Of a stretch of 35,238 bases of DNA, positions 1 through 6,660 are shown in pieces. Numbering within the stretch: position 1 is the first letter of the stretch; every line of letters begins with the position of its first letter. Below the pieces are notes generated by a model, which had not been told where the DNA came from, ran no database searches, and was given only the letters and a program-made list of their open reading frames with translations. The position numbers were made by a program, and so were the translations under genes. Source of the DNA: Mucilaginibacter sp. (GTDB lineage Bacteria; Bacteroidota; Bacteroidia; Sphingobacteriales; Sphingobacteriaceae); assembly GCF_028287845.1 (NCBI RefSeq), contig NZ_JAQBOW010000086.1:1-35238 (forward strand). Reading direction: 5' to 3'.

Positions 1-20
1 AAATCAAAATTCAGGGCAAA

Positions 21-54
21 AAAAAAGCGTTCGCCGCTTTGGGAACGCTTTTTT
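21..54. terminator. Bidirectional rho-independent terminator
   Basis: A perfect 12-bp inverted repeat (AAAAAAGCGTTC at 21-32 with GAACGCTTTTTT at 43-54) has A-tracts on one side and T-tracts on the other. It lies 14 bases beyond the stop of the small secreted protein on the minus strand and could also stop transcription entering from the left. Confidence 0.8.
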
Positions 55-68
55 TGCATGAGAAATGA

Positions 69-449
69 TTAGTTACCACCACCGCCGCCACCACCCTGGG
101 CGCGCCGCGCAGCAGCATCATCCTGGATCTTTTTATAAGCTACAGCTTGATCTGGAGTTAAAATTGCCATGATCTTAGCAGTTTGTGCCGCCCTTAAGGC
201 AGTTAATGCAGGCCTCATTGCGGCCCTGTCTGTACCGGCAGCGGTTGCAGCGGCCCTTAAGCTATCCTGGCTTTTTGCCGATGCAGTAAAAATGGTTGTA
301 ACCTTAGCTACCTGGTCATCAGTTAAACCTGTTATTTGTGTTTTTAACCTTTCTACCTGTTGTGCCGGAGTTTGTTGTTGCCTGCCCTGGGCAAAGCTTA
401 TTGCACTAACTCCAATTACGAAAGCGCATACTAATAATAACTTTTTCAT
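69..449 (-). CDS. Small secreted Ala/Gln-rich protein with glycine tail
   Basis: This 126-residue protein has a clear N-terminal signal peptide (Lys-Lys, a hydrophobic stretch, then a Phe-Ala-Gln cleavage region near residues 20-21), so it should be periplasmic or secreted. The mature part is helical and rich in Ala, Thr and Gln, with the pattern LTDDQVAKVTTIF near residues 42-54 and ILTPDQAVAYKKI near residues 96-108. Spy/LTXXQ-like and DUF4890-like Bacteroidota proteins use such LTxxQ elements, so an envelope-stress or chaperone-like role is possible but not shown. It ends in a low-complexity run of glycines before a final Asn. It stands alone, with its own terminator just downstream; the next gene upstream is the XRE-S24 repressor, also on the minus strand. 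The start ATG at 449 is the only one that keeps the signal peptide. Confidence 0.75.
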   Translation of the reverse strand: MKKLLLVCAFVIGVSAISFAQGRQQQTPAQQVERLKTQITGLTDDQVAKVTTIFTASAKSQDSLRAAATAAGTDRAAMRPALTALRAAQTAKIMAILTPDQAVAYKKIQDDAAARRAQGGGGGGGN

Positions 450-517
450 ATTGTTTTTGTTTATTGTTTTGGTTATGATAAAGATATGCGCATAAGGTTT
501 AATATTTACTTTGTAAC

Positions 518-1291
518 TTAATTGTTGCCCTCTAATTTAGCTATTGATCGTTGCATCTGCGCCATCATGTTTGTAAGGCTTTCCATAGTTGGCTCGGGTG
601 TTGGTAACGGAAGATGAGTAGATATATAGGCCTTTGCCTTCCATATTTCTAAAATATCCTCTCCATTTATTTCGTAAGGTTCATATACGGGGTTGTCTGA
701 TATCAGTTTCAATTTCTTGTTATCTTTAAATTTATTGCCAATGCGCTTATATACTACACCATCGCTTTTTGATAATATAACATAAGTTTCAGACGGCTTT
801 ACATCGGCCCAATTCTCTACATACTCGCCTATAATAGTTGTACCCGATACTAGCGGGAGCATAGAATCGCCCTTTATTTCAAAGCCCCTGTAGGTGCCTT
901 GTTTAAACATTGGTAAATATAATTTGGGTAATTGGGCAACATATTCCGGGTCGGCATAGCCGTTCATATATCCGGCGCTGGCTTTTAACGGAACCATTTC
1001 TATATTCTCATTATCTTCCTTATCAACAGATATACTTAATATACGTAAATTATTCTGGTTGCCCTTTGGTTTGGCAATCCACCTATCATCAATAGTTTCG
1101 TTTATAAAGTCATCAAGTGAAATATCAAAATATAATGCTATTGTTTTTAGTAATTCGTACTTGGGTTCGGCCCTTTCTTCCTCATAAGCGCCAACCAACG
1201 ACCGTTTTATACCAACCTGATCAGCAAACTGTTGCTGGGTTAAACCTTTCTTTTTCCTTAGAAATTTAATATTTGATGAAATTTTTGCCAT
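518..1291 (-). CDS. XRE-family LexA/CI-like repressor with S24 peptidase domain
   Basis: The start at 1291 gives 257 residues beginning MAKISSNIKFLRKKKG; an in-frame ATG at 1333 would add 14 hydrophobic residues not expected in this family and would lie in the operator region. Residues 5-60 form a Cro/CI-type helix-turn-helix (LTQQQFADQVGIKRSLVGAYE). Residues about 98-215 form a LexA/S24 domain. An Ala106-Gly107 bond lies in the expected cleavage position, Ser143 in GDSML fits the nucleophile and Lys182 in VYKRI fits the general base; the 37 and 39 residue spacings resemble those of E. coli LexA. The C-terminal 25 residues look like a short amphipathic helix. The protein is therefore likely a DNA-damage-responsive repressor, as in phage CI or LexA. 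It is divergent from the GIY-YIG-like gene, with palindromes in between that are likely its operators. Confidence 0.85.
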   Translation of the reverse strand: MAKISSNIKFLRKKKGLTQQQFADQVGIKRSLVGAYEEERAEPKYELLKTIALYFDISLDDFINETIDDRWIAKPKGNQNNLRILSISVDKEDNENIEMVPLKASAGYMNGYADPEYVAQLPKLYLPMFKQGTYRGFEIKGDSMLPLVSGTTIIGEYVENWADVKPSETYVILSKSDGVVYKRIGNKFKDNKKLKLISDNPVYEPYEINGEDILEIWKAKAYISTHLPLPTPEPTMESLTNMMAQMQRSIAKLEGNN

Positions 1292-1302
1292 AAAATTTGC
1301 AT

Positions 1303-1344
1303 TTGCTAAAATTATTAGTAATTTTATGCTCATAAAATTAGTAA
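1303..1344. promoter_or_regulatory. Nested palindromes, candidate operator of the XRE-S24 repressor
   Basis: The 84-bp gap between the divergent repressor and GIY-YIG-like genes contains a perfect 10-bp inverted repeat, TAATTTTATG (1319-1328) and CATAAAATTA (1331-1340), separated by CT. Next to it lies TTGCTAA-N5-TTAGTAA (1303-1321, one mismatch from a perfect palindrome), and a second TTAGTAA follows at 1338-1344. Clustered half-sites between divergent genes are typical of autoregulating CI/LexA-type repressors; binding by this particular protein is inferred. Confidence 0.55.
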
Positions 1345-1375
1345 ATATTTTTTAACCAGCAAATTTTATTATCAA

Positions 1376-1732
1376 ATGAAACGCTTTATCTACATTATTA
1401 CAGACAGAAACAGGAATAATCTGCACGTTGGGCTATGTTCAGATCTATTAAAAACTCTTAAATTTTATGGCGATATGCCTACTTTATTCTTTGACAGCGC
1501 ACAGCAATTGAATAGACTGGTTTATTTTGAAGAGATAAATACAGAAGAGCAGGCAATGGAGCGTTTTAAAACAGTAAGCACTTTTACAAGGCCCCAAAAA
1601 GAAAAAATGATCAGACCTGTTAATCCGGATTGGGTGGATCTGACCATAGGCTTAAACTTTGAAAGCGGTTTACGCACCAGGCCGAAATTGCGCCCATCAA
1701 TAAGCACATTACGCAGATCGGTTACTTTTTAA
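1376..1732 (+). CDS. Degenerate GIY-YIG-like protein
   Basis: The 118-residue protein aligns by eye to the URI/GIY-YIG fold: FIYIITDRN at residues 4-12 and LHVG at 16-19 occupy the GIY and YIG positions, and RLVYFEE with NPDWVDL match the later conserved blocks. The active site appears lost. The helix that normally holds the catalytic Arg reads LLKTL, and the usual REKQxK block reads RFKTVS, so the metal-binding Glu is replaced by Phe. It is therefore probably not a nuclease, and may bind DNA or serve another role. It is divergent from the S24 repressor and so probably under its control, which would make it damage-inducible. Its 3' end overlaps that of msrB by 11 bp (convergent). No ribosome-binding site is visible. 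Confidence 0.65.
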   Translation: MKRFIYIITDRNRNNLHVGLCSDLLKTLKFYGDMPTLFFDSAQQLNRLVYFEEINTEEQAMERFKTVSTFTRPQKEKMIRPVNPDWVDLTIGLNFESGLRTRPKLRPSISTLRRSVTF

Positions 1733-2198
1733 TAAATTTTAACGCGCCCGAATTCATGCAGTATCTTTTACCGCCCCTGTCGGCAGGGCCGTCATCAAAA
1801 ACATGGCCCAGGTGCAGGCCCGTGCTTTTTTCAATAACTTCCTGGCGGGTTTCGCCAAAGCTATGGTCAACTACTATTGCAATTTTTTTAGTATCAACCG
1901 GTTTAACAAAGCTTGGCCACCCGGTTCCGCTCTCAAACTTATCCTCCGATGAGAATAATACATCGCCTGTAGCAGCACTTACATACACACCCTTTTCGTG
2001 GTTGTTATAATAGGCATTATGAAAAGGCGGCTCTGTTCCGCTTTCAACCATTATATAATAGGCATTAGCGCTCAATTGCTTTTTCCATTCGGCCGCAGGC
2101 TTACTTAATCTTTTGGTATTGTTTTGCCCATTACTGTTTTGACATCCAAATGCCGCAACAACAAATAATATTACTATTGCAAAAATTGATCTTTTCAT
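1722..2198 (-). CDS. msrB: Peptide-methionine (R)-S-oxide reductase, lipoprotein, zinc-less form
   Basis: MsrB reduces methionine-R-sulfoxide in proteins. The 158 residues start with a lipoprotein signal (VAAFGC, Cys19), placing the enzyme on the outside of the inner membrane or in the outer membrane. The family core is plain: FHNAYYNNHEKGVYV, KFESGTGWPSF, HLGHVFDDGP and RYCMNSGALKF, the last carrying the catalytic Cys147. The two CxxC zinc pairs of many MsrB proteins are absent: the first region reads VSAATG and the second TGLHLGH, so this belongs to the zinc-free type. The resolving Cys usually found upstream is also not evident, so recycling may use another route. It probably repairs oxidised envelope proteins. 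It converges with the GIY-YIG-like gene, overlapping by 11 bp. Confidence 0.92.
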   Translation of the reverse strand: MKRSIFAIVILFVVAAFGCQNSNGQNNTKRLSKPAAEWKKQLSANAYYIMVESGTEPPFHNAYYNNHEKGVYVSAATGDVLFSSEDKFESGTGWPSFVKPVDTKKIAIVVDHSFGETRQEVIEKSTGLHLGHVFDDGPADRGGKRYCMNSGALKFIKK

Positions 2199-2271
2199 TT
2201 TTTTTAATATTTTAAGTTATAACATAAACTACGTAATAAAATTTCACGTGGTTTGTCATGAACATGACAGC

Positions 2272-2895
2272 TTATATATTTTTGAATTTAGGTATTAGTA
2301 CCGAATTTGTAATATGTACTAACCCATTGCTTTGCTTAATATTAAACCTGCTGATAGTACTTTTGTCGCCATTCTCATCAATTAAAATAATATTCCTGTT
2401 TTCATCAAGTTTAGCCATTAGCTTGCTTCCGGCAAGTGTAATAAATGTAGCCAGGCCTTTATGCGAACTGATTTTATGCGTAATATTTCTTCCTGTAACT
2501 TTTCCGGCAATAACATGGTAGCTAACTAAGGCTATTAGGTCATACTTACGTTCGGGAGTTAATAAGCTATCTAATTTATCGGGAGAGAGATTTGAAAACG
2601 CCTGGTTATTGGGTACAAAAACTGTAATGGGGCCAATGCATTTAAATGATTCTGTAAAGCCGGTTATATTTATGGTTTTATTAAACGTACTTAACTCTTT
2701 ACAACGGGCAATATTTGTAGCAACATCATTTGTTGGCAGCATATTAGAACCATCAGTTAATTTTAAGTTTGATGAATTTAATTTGTTTGATTTTGAGGCT
2801 GTTGAATCTGTTTTTTTTGATACAACAGGTTGAGCCTGAGCAAATAATAAGCAGGTGTTTAAAATAAGGCAAATAAATAAGATGGGGCTTTTCAT
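2272..2895 (-). CDS. Secreted fasciclin (FAS1) domain protein
   Basis: The 207-residue protein has a signal peptide (MKSPILFICLILNTC to an AQAQ cleavage region), a Ser/Lys/Thr-rich linker to about residue 55, then one FAS1 domain. The two FAS1 hallmark blocks are present: ITVFVPNNQAF near residues 93-103 and the C-terminal LVHITNSVLIP near residues 192-202, with the YHV motif (SYHVIAGKV) between. FAS1 domains mediate adhesion or surface interactions; the partner is unknown. A perfect -7 box (TATATTTG on the minus strand, 2905-2912) lies only about 10 bases from the start codon, so the message may have almost no leader. It appears to be a single-gene unit. Confidence 0.88.
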   Translation of the reverse strand: MKSPILFICLILNTCLLFAQAQPVVSKKTDSTASKSNKLNSSNLKLTDGSNMLPTNDVATNIARCKELSTFNKTINITGFTESFKCIGPITVFVPNNQAFSNLSPDKLDSLLTPERKYDLIALVSYHVIAGKVTGRNITHKISSHKGLATFITLAGSKLMAKLDENRNIILIDENGDKSTISRFNIKQSNGLVHITNSVLIPKFKNI

Positions 2896-2904
2896 ACTAT
2901 ACTA

Positions 2905-2912
2905 CAAATATA
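2905..2912 (-). promoter_or_regulatory. Bacteroidota -7 promoter box for the fasciclin gene
   Basis: The minus-strand sequence TATATTTG matches the TAnnTTTG consensus exactly. Transcription would start about 3-6 bases before the ATG at 2895. No clear TTTG -33 box is found at the usual 17-20 base spacing, which lowers confidence. Confidence 0.45.
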
Positions 2913-3023
2913 GTTAAAGCCTAAAATGTTTTGATTTTAAATATGGATAATATTAATATGCATGGCTAAAAAAACAATTAGCAATAATGTACCACTGATC
3001 GTAAGTACAAATTTGGCTTTGTG

Positions 3024-3067
3024 AAAAGAAATCCGCCCCGGAAATTGTACCAGGTCGGATTTCTTTT
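3024..3067. terminator. Rho-independent terminator after the M28 peptidase gene
   Basis: A perfect 12-bp stem, AAAAGAAATCCG (3024-3035) and CGGATTTCTTTT (3056-3067), with a 20-base loop lies 15 bases past the peptidase stop on the minus strand. Its A/T ends make it plausible in both directions. Confidence 0.75.
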
Positions 3068-3082
3068 GTTTTATATTTTGTA

Positions 3083-4642
3083 TTACTTATTCAGTCCGCC
3101 GCGGCGCATTGCTTTAACTGGCTCCGGCCATTTTAAGCCGTCTGTTTTTATATTTTTTGTTTTGGCAGGGTCCTCGCTGGCCATGTAAGCCATAATAGCG
3201 GCTAATACAGCGTTGTTTTTCACATCATCAAAGATCAGCTTATCATAAGTGTCGCGGTTTGTGTGCCAGGTATAATTAAAATATGCCCAATTAAGCGAAC
3301 CCAAAGAAAAACCAGGTGCGCCAACCGCATCGAAAGATGCATAATCAGATCCGCCGCCGCCCGGCAAACCAGGGAAAGTTGTTGTGATGCGGTTCTTAAT
3401 GGTATCGGGTACTGCCGCTAACCACCGGGTTAGGAAATCTTTCGCATCCGCATATCCAGATCCTGAAAGACTTATTATCCTTCCGGTTCCATTATCCTGG
3501 TTAAACAGGGCCTGCAAGTTTTTAACTATTTCAGGATGATCTTCAACAAAAGCGCGCGAACCATTCAGGCCCTCTTCTTCACTGCCCCAATGGCCAACTA
3601 ATATAGTGCGTTTTGGATGGGGGTAAAATTTCTTTAATAAACGCAAGGCCTCCATCATGGTAAGCGTACCGGTACCGTTATCTGTCGCGCCTGTACCACC
3701 GTCCCATGAATCAAAGTGAGCGGATAGCATTACATATTCATCAGGTTTTTCGGTACCCCTTATTTCGGCAATGGTATTAAAAGCAGGCACTTCGCCCAGT
3801 TCTTTTGATTCAGTATGGAGGCTGATAGTAGGAGGGATGCCCGATTCTGTTAATCTGTATAGCATGCCATAGTCTTCTAATGCAATATCAACAGTAGGCA
3901 CTTTTTTAGTATATGCACTAAATATTTTATCAACCCCAAACCCGGCAGACCAGTAATTGCTTATTATACCCACGGCACCAGCATTTTCTAATGCAACCGG
4001 CAGAGTTCTTAACGTGTAACCTGTTTTTTTAATGCGCTTTGCCCAAGCTGTGGTCATTGCGGTGCGCTCCGCCTTCATTTTATCAAATGATTCCTTTAAG
4101 GCAAATTGCTGCCAGTTGTCATCGGGCCGTCCGGTGGGCTGGCATATAGATATCATTACCAATTTACCCTTAACGCTGGGTAGCCATTTTTCAAAAGCAA
4201 TAGAATCTTCAAGATCAGGTATAATTATAGTTTGAGCAGTAACCGTTTTTTTACCCATGCCCGGGCTCCAGGCCAGTTGGGTGCCTTCCAGTGATTTTAC
4301 ACGCGGCGATATCATATCAATATGAGATATGCCTCTTTCCCAGCCGCGCCATACACCCCAGTTTTCTTTACGGGCGTTTATATCCCAGCTTTTATATTTA
4401 GCAATGGCCCAGTCGGCAGCCTTAACCATTTGCGGCGTGCCCACTAAACGGGGGCCAACGCCATCAAAAAGCTCATGTGCCAGTGGTTGTATTTGTGAAT
4501 TAGTTGCTTCTTCCTGGATAATACCATCTATGACGGATTTATCAGGAGTTTGAGCGAATGTAATGCTGCTGAGCATCAGGCCGAAAAAAGACATAGCGAG
4601 TCTTAACCTGCGGTTTAAGTGGTGAGTAAGATCAGTTTTCAT
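3083..4642 (-). CDS. Secreted M28 family zinc peptidase (carboxypeptidase Q-like)
   Basis: This 519-residue exported metallopeptidase has a signal peptide ending near residues 30-31 (SSITFAQ). A PA-like insert (roughly residues 130-280) precedes the M28 catalytic domain. The co-catalytic zinc site is visible: His309 in SAHFDSWDG, Asp321 in TDNGTG, Glu355/Glu356 in GSEEEG, Asp in FNQDNGTG and the final His in TWHTNRD. The length and layout match the plasma glutamate carboxypeptidase/carboxypeptidase Q group, which removes amino acids from dipeptides or small peptides. It likely supplies amino acids from peptides in the periplasm. It is a single-gene unit with its own terminator. The ATG at 4642 is preferred because the signal peptide follows shortly after, although the N-terminal 16 residues are long and polar and the Met at residue 17 is a possible alternative. 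Confidence 0.9.
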   Translation of the reverse strand: MKTDLTHHLNRRLRLAMSFFGLMLSSITFAQTPDKSVIDGIIQEEATNSQIQPLAHELFDGVGPRLVGTPQMVKAADWAIAKYKSWDINARKENWGVWRGWERGISHIDMISPRVKSLEGTQLAWSPGMGKKTVTAQTIIIPDLEDSIAFEKWLPSVKGKLVMISICQPTGRPDDNWQQFALKESFDKMKAERTAMTTAWAKRIKKTGYTLRTLPVALENAGAVGIISNYWSAGFGVDKIFSAYTKKVPTVDIALEDYGMLYRLTESGIPPTISLHTESKELGEVPAFNTIAEIRGTEKPDEYVMLSAHFDSWDGGTGATDNGTGTLTMMEALRLLKKFYPHPKRTILVGHWGSEEEGLNGSRAFVEDHPEIVKNLQALFNQDNGTGRIISLSGSGYADAKDFLTRWLAAVPDTIKNRITTTFPGLPGGGGSDYASFDAVGAPGFSLGSLNWAYFNYTWHTNRDTYDKLIFDDVKNNAVLAAIMAYMASEDPAKTKNIKTDGLKWPEPVKAMRRGGLNK

Positions 4643-5119
4643 GAAACCAATTTAAAAGTTTGAGATGAATTATGCTAATTTATTTTTGGGGTATAATGTA
4701 GCCTACACCCATATACACCCCTGTATACGCCATCTACACTTCATAGGGTTCTGCTAATGACAAAAACGAATTTTGTTTCACGAAATAGTGAAACAAAATG
4801 TAACAAGTGAAACAAGATTTTTACTTAACTAATTGAAAATTAAACAACTACGAAAAAGTGGTGTAACAAAATGTAACAACTTATTCGTCAGTATTTTTAT
4901 AGGTAAAAATTAATTATTATATTGATTATCAAATAATTACAATTGGTCAATTTTGGCAGTGGTGAAACAAGTTAATTGAAACAAGCCAACCAAAAAAATC
5001 ACTGACATCCTGATAGCTATCATGACAATATGATCATCAAAATTATTCATTAAAAATACCAACAAATCGAGCTTGTAATTGTAATAGATTGACATTCTAA
5101 TTATTAAGTATAAAAGATT
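4643..5119. other. Long A/T-rich intergenic region upstream of pstS
   Basis: No coding potential is seen in these 477 bases. The right two-thirds holds the TGAAACA repeat array described separately. The left part has loosely repeated TACACCC units around 4705-4740. No standard TTTG/TAnnTTTG promoter for pstS could be placed with confidence. Confidence 0.6.
4770..4983 (+). repeat. TGAAACA/TGTAACA heptamer array with distal palindrome (left copy)
   Basis: The array starts with a perfect 12-bp inverted repeat (ATTTTGTTTCAC at 4770-4781 and GTGAAACAAAAT at 4788-4799), whose core is TGTTTCA-N8-TGAAACA (4774-4795). Direct heptamers follow toward pstS: TGTAACA 4799-4805, TGAAACA 4808-4814, TGTAACA 4862-4868 and 4872-4878, TGAAACA 4963-4969 and 4977-4983. 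A related array in the opposite orientation lies at 22178-22372 with closely matching offsets. It could be a regulator or initiator binding region, or the end of a mobile segment. Confidence 0.7.
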
Positions 5120-6232
5120 ATGAAATTTAAATTTTTAAACAATAAAATCTTCATTGTTGCAGGTACAATCATAATGAGCGCTTATGTTTTTGGGTGTGGT
5201 GGAAATTATAACAAATCAAAAAGCGATAGTGCTGCCACCTCAACTACTGATGTAAAAGATGCAAATACTTTATTAGGTGCCGGCAGTACCTTTGTATATC
5301 CACTATTTTCAAAAATGTTTGCCGAATATGATAAACAAGCCGGGATACGGATAAATTATCAATCAATTGGTTCTGGTGGGGGTATACTCCAACTAACAAA
5401 CAAAACAATAGATTTTGGAGATTCGGATGCACCCTTAAATGATGGGCAAACTAAAACAATTAACGCTAATGTACTACATATTCCAATGTGTTCGGGCGCA
5501 GTTGTTATAAGCTATAATCTTCCTGATTTAAAAGGTACTTTAAAATTGGACCCCGATGTATTAGCTAATATTTTCCTGGGCAAAATTACTAAATGGAATG
5601 ATGAGCGGATATCAAAATTAAACCCCGGATTGCAATTACCTGCAACATCAATCTTTATAGCTCACCGGTCTGATGGGAGTGGTACAACAAATATTTTTAC
5701 CACTTATTTAGCAAAGGTTAGTAACGATTGGAATAAAAGCCCGGGTAAGGGTTCGTCAATTAATTGGCCGGTTGGTTTGGGTGGTAAAGGAAACGAAGGC
5801 GTTGCCGGATTAGTAAAGCAAACTCCGGGCGCAATTGGCTATATAGAACTGGCTTATGCAAAGCAGAACAAGATGGCCTTTGCCGATATAAAAAACAAAA
5901 GCGGCAATTTTATTACACCTACAGTAGCGTCAACCAGTGCGGCCGGGAATATAACTATGCCCGCTGATGCAAAAGCTTCATTAAGTAATACCGATGCGAA
6001 AGATGGATACCCGATAAGCGGGCTTACATGGGCCTTAATATACAAGGAGCAAAACTATAATCAAAGATCGAAAGACAGAGCTGAAAAAGTAATTAAGTTA
6101 CTTTGGTGGAATATTCACGACGGACAAAAATATTGTAATGACCTCAATTATGCGCCGCTTTCGGCTGCTGCGGTTACTGTTGCAGAGAAAATTCTAAAAT
6201 CAGCAACATTTGACGGCAAACCGATAATGTAA
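5120..6232 (+). CDS. pstS: Phosphate ABC transporter substrate-binding lipoprotein PstS
   Basis: PstS captures inorganic phosphate outside the inner membrane for the PstCAB importer. The 370-residue protein has a lipoprotein signal with Cys27 in AYVFGCGG. Family motifs follow in order: LLGAGSTFVYPLF (phosphate loop), INYQSIGSGGGI, DFGDSDAPL, NIFLGKITKWND, and HRSDGSGTTNIFTTYLA, the last a key phosphate-binding stretch. The GAIGYIELAYA block near the C-terminal third is also typical. No pstC, pstA, pstB or phoU follows; the gene ends at a strong terminator, so the permease must be encoded elsewhere. Upstream lies a heptamer array with about 10-bp periodicity, reminiscent of PhoB/PhoP direct-repeat sites, but a related array sits before an ATPase gene, so a phosphate-specific role is uncertain. 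Confidence 0.95.
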   Translation: MKFKFLNNKIFIVAGTIIMSAYVFGCGGNYNKSKSDSAATSTTDVKDANTLLGAGSTFVYPLFSKMFAEYDKQAGIRINYQSIGSGGGILQLTNKTIDFGDSDAPLNDGQTKTINANVLHIPMCSGAVVISYNLPDLKGTLKLDPDVLANIFLGKITKWNDERISKLNPGLQLPATSIFIAHRSDGSGTTNIFTTYLAKVSNDWNKSPGKGSSINWPVGLGGKGNEGVAGLVKQTPGAIGYIELAYAKQNKMAFADIKNKSGNFITPTVASTSAAGNITMPADAKASLSNTDAKDGYPISGLTWALIYKEQNYNQRSKDRAEKVIKLLWWNIHDGQKYCNDLNYAPLSAAAVTVAEKILKSATFDGKPIM

Positions 6233-6254
6233 TAAATTAAATATAATTGAATCA

Positions 6255-6300
6255 ATACAAAAAGGCCATCTCAATTTGATTTGAGATGGCCTTTTTGTAT
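6255..6300. terminator. Strong bidirectional terminator between pstS and the pseudogene
   Basis: A perfect 20-bp stem (6255-6274 with 6281-6300) closes a 6-base loop. The stem core is GGCCATCTC, flanked by A-runs and T-runs. It lies 22 bases after pstS and 12 bases beyond the stop codons of the minus-strand pseudogene. Confidence 0.9.
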
Positions 6301-6309
6301 GAGAAATGA

Positions 6310-6573
6310 TTACTATAAAACAACTCCTGGAGTTGTGTATGCCATGTTTTGCGGATAAAATTTAGCCCAACCTGCCGATCAATCTGTTGTTCCGAAAGCG
6401 CCTCTGAAAGCAACTTTTTCAAAAAATGCATCAGCTAATTTTGCATTGGTAAAAATTGCACCTGCAGCAGCTGATCCTGCTTTTAATGTAAAGTTTGGTG
6501 TGCCCGCATTTGCATTACCAGCTGCCTTAAAATCAAGGCCATATTTCAATGGATAAGAATTTAATATTGGCAG
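6310..6573 (-). pseudogene. 5'-truncated remnant of a Bacteroidota surface/secreted protein gene
   Basis: On the minus strand the frame ending at 6313 reads KYGLDFKAAGNANAG, then KLADAFFEKVAFRGAFGTTD, a stop, then SAGWAKFYPQN and double stops (TAG TAA). The pattern VxFRGAFGTTDWxAGWxxFxPQN is a common C-terminus of secreted Bacteroidota proteins. The stop (TGA, 6379-6381) sits exactly where Trp (TGG) is expected. No start codon or longer N-terminal part can be followed upstream beyond about 6573; the frame dissolves into A/T-rich sequence. It is therefore a degraded 3' fragment of a gene whose intact relatives are probably elsewhere in the genome. The stop codon and following bases match the 3' flank of the gene at 69-449. 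Confidence 0.7.
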
Positions 6574-6576
6574 ATA

Positions 6577-6598
6577 AAGTAATATTACTTCAATATTG
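6577..6598. promoter_or_regulatory. Adjacent palindromes upstream of DUF2911-symporter unit
   Basis: AAGTAATATTACTT (6577-6590) is a perfect 14-bp palindrome, followed directly by the palindrome CAATATTG (6591-6598). They lie 63-84 bases before the DUF2911 start, a sensible place for an operator. In A/T-rich DNA such palindromes can arise by chance. Confidence 0.3.
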
Positions 6599-6660
6599 CC
6601 TATGTTTATTCACTTTAAAAACTGATTATTTTTAATTAACCTCCACCAAAACATAACCCG

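Noticed and set aside
4643..5119. CRISPR array in the repeat-rich region before pstS
   Set aside because: Units are 7 bases, unevenly spaced and partly inverted, with no constant repeats of CRISPR size and no cas genes in the window.
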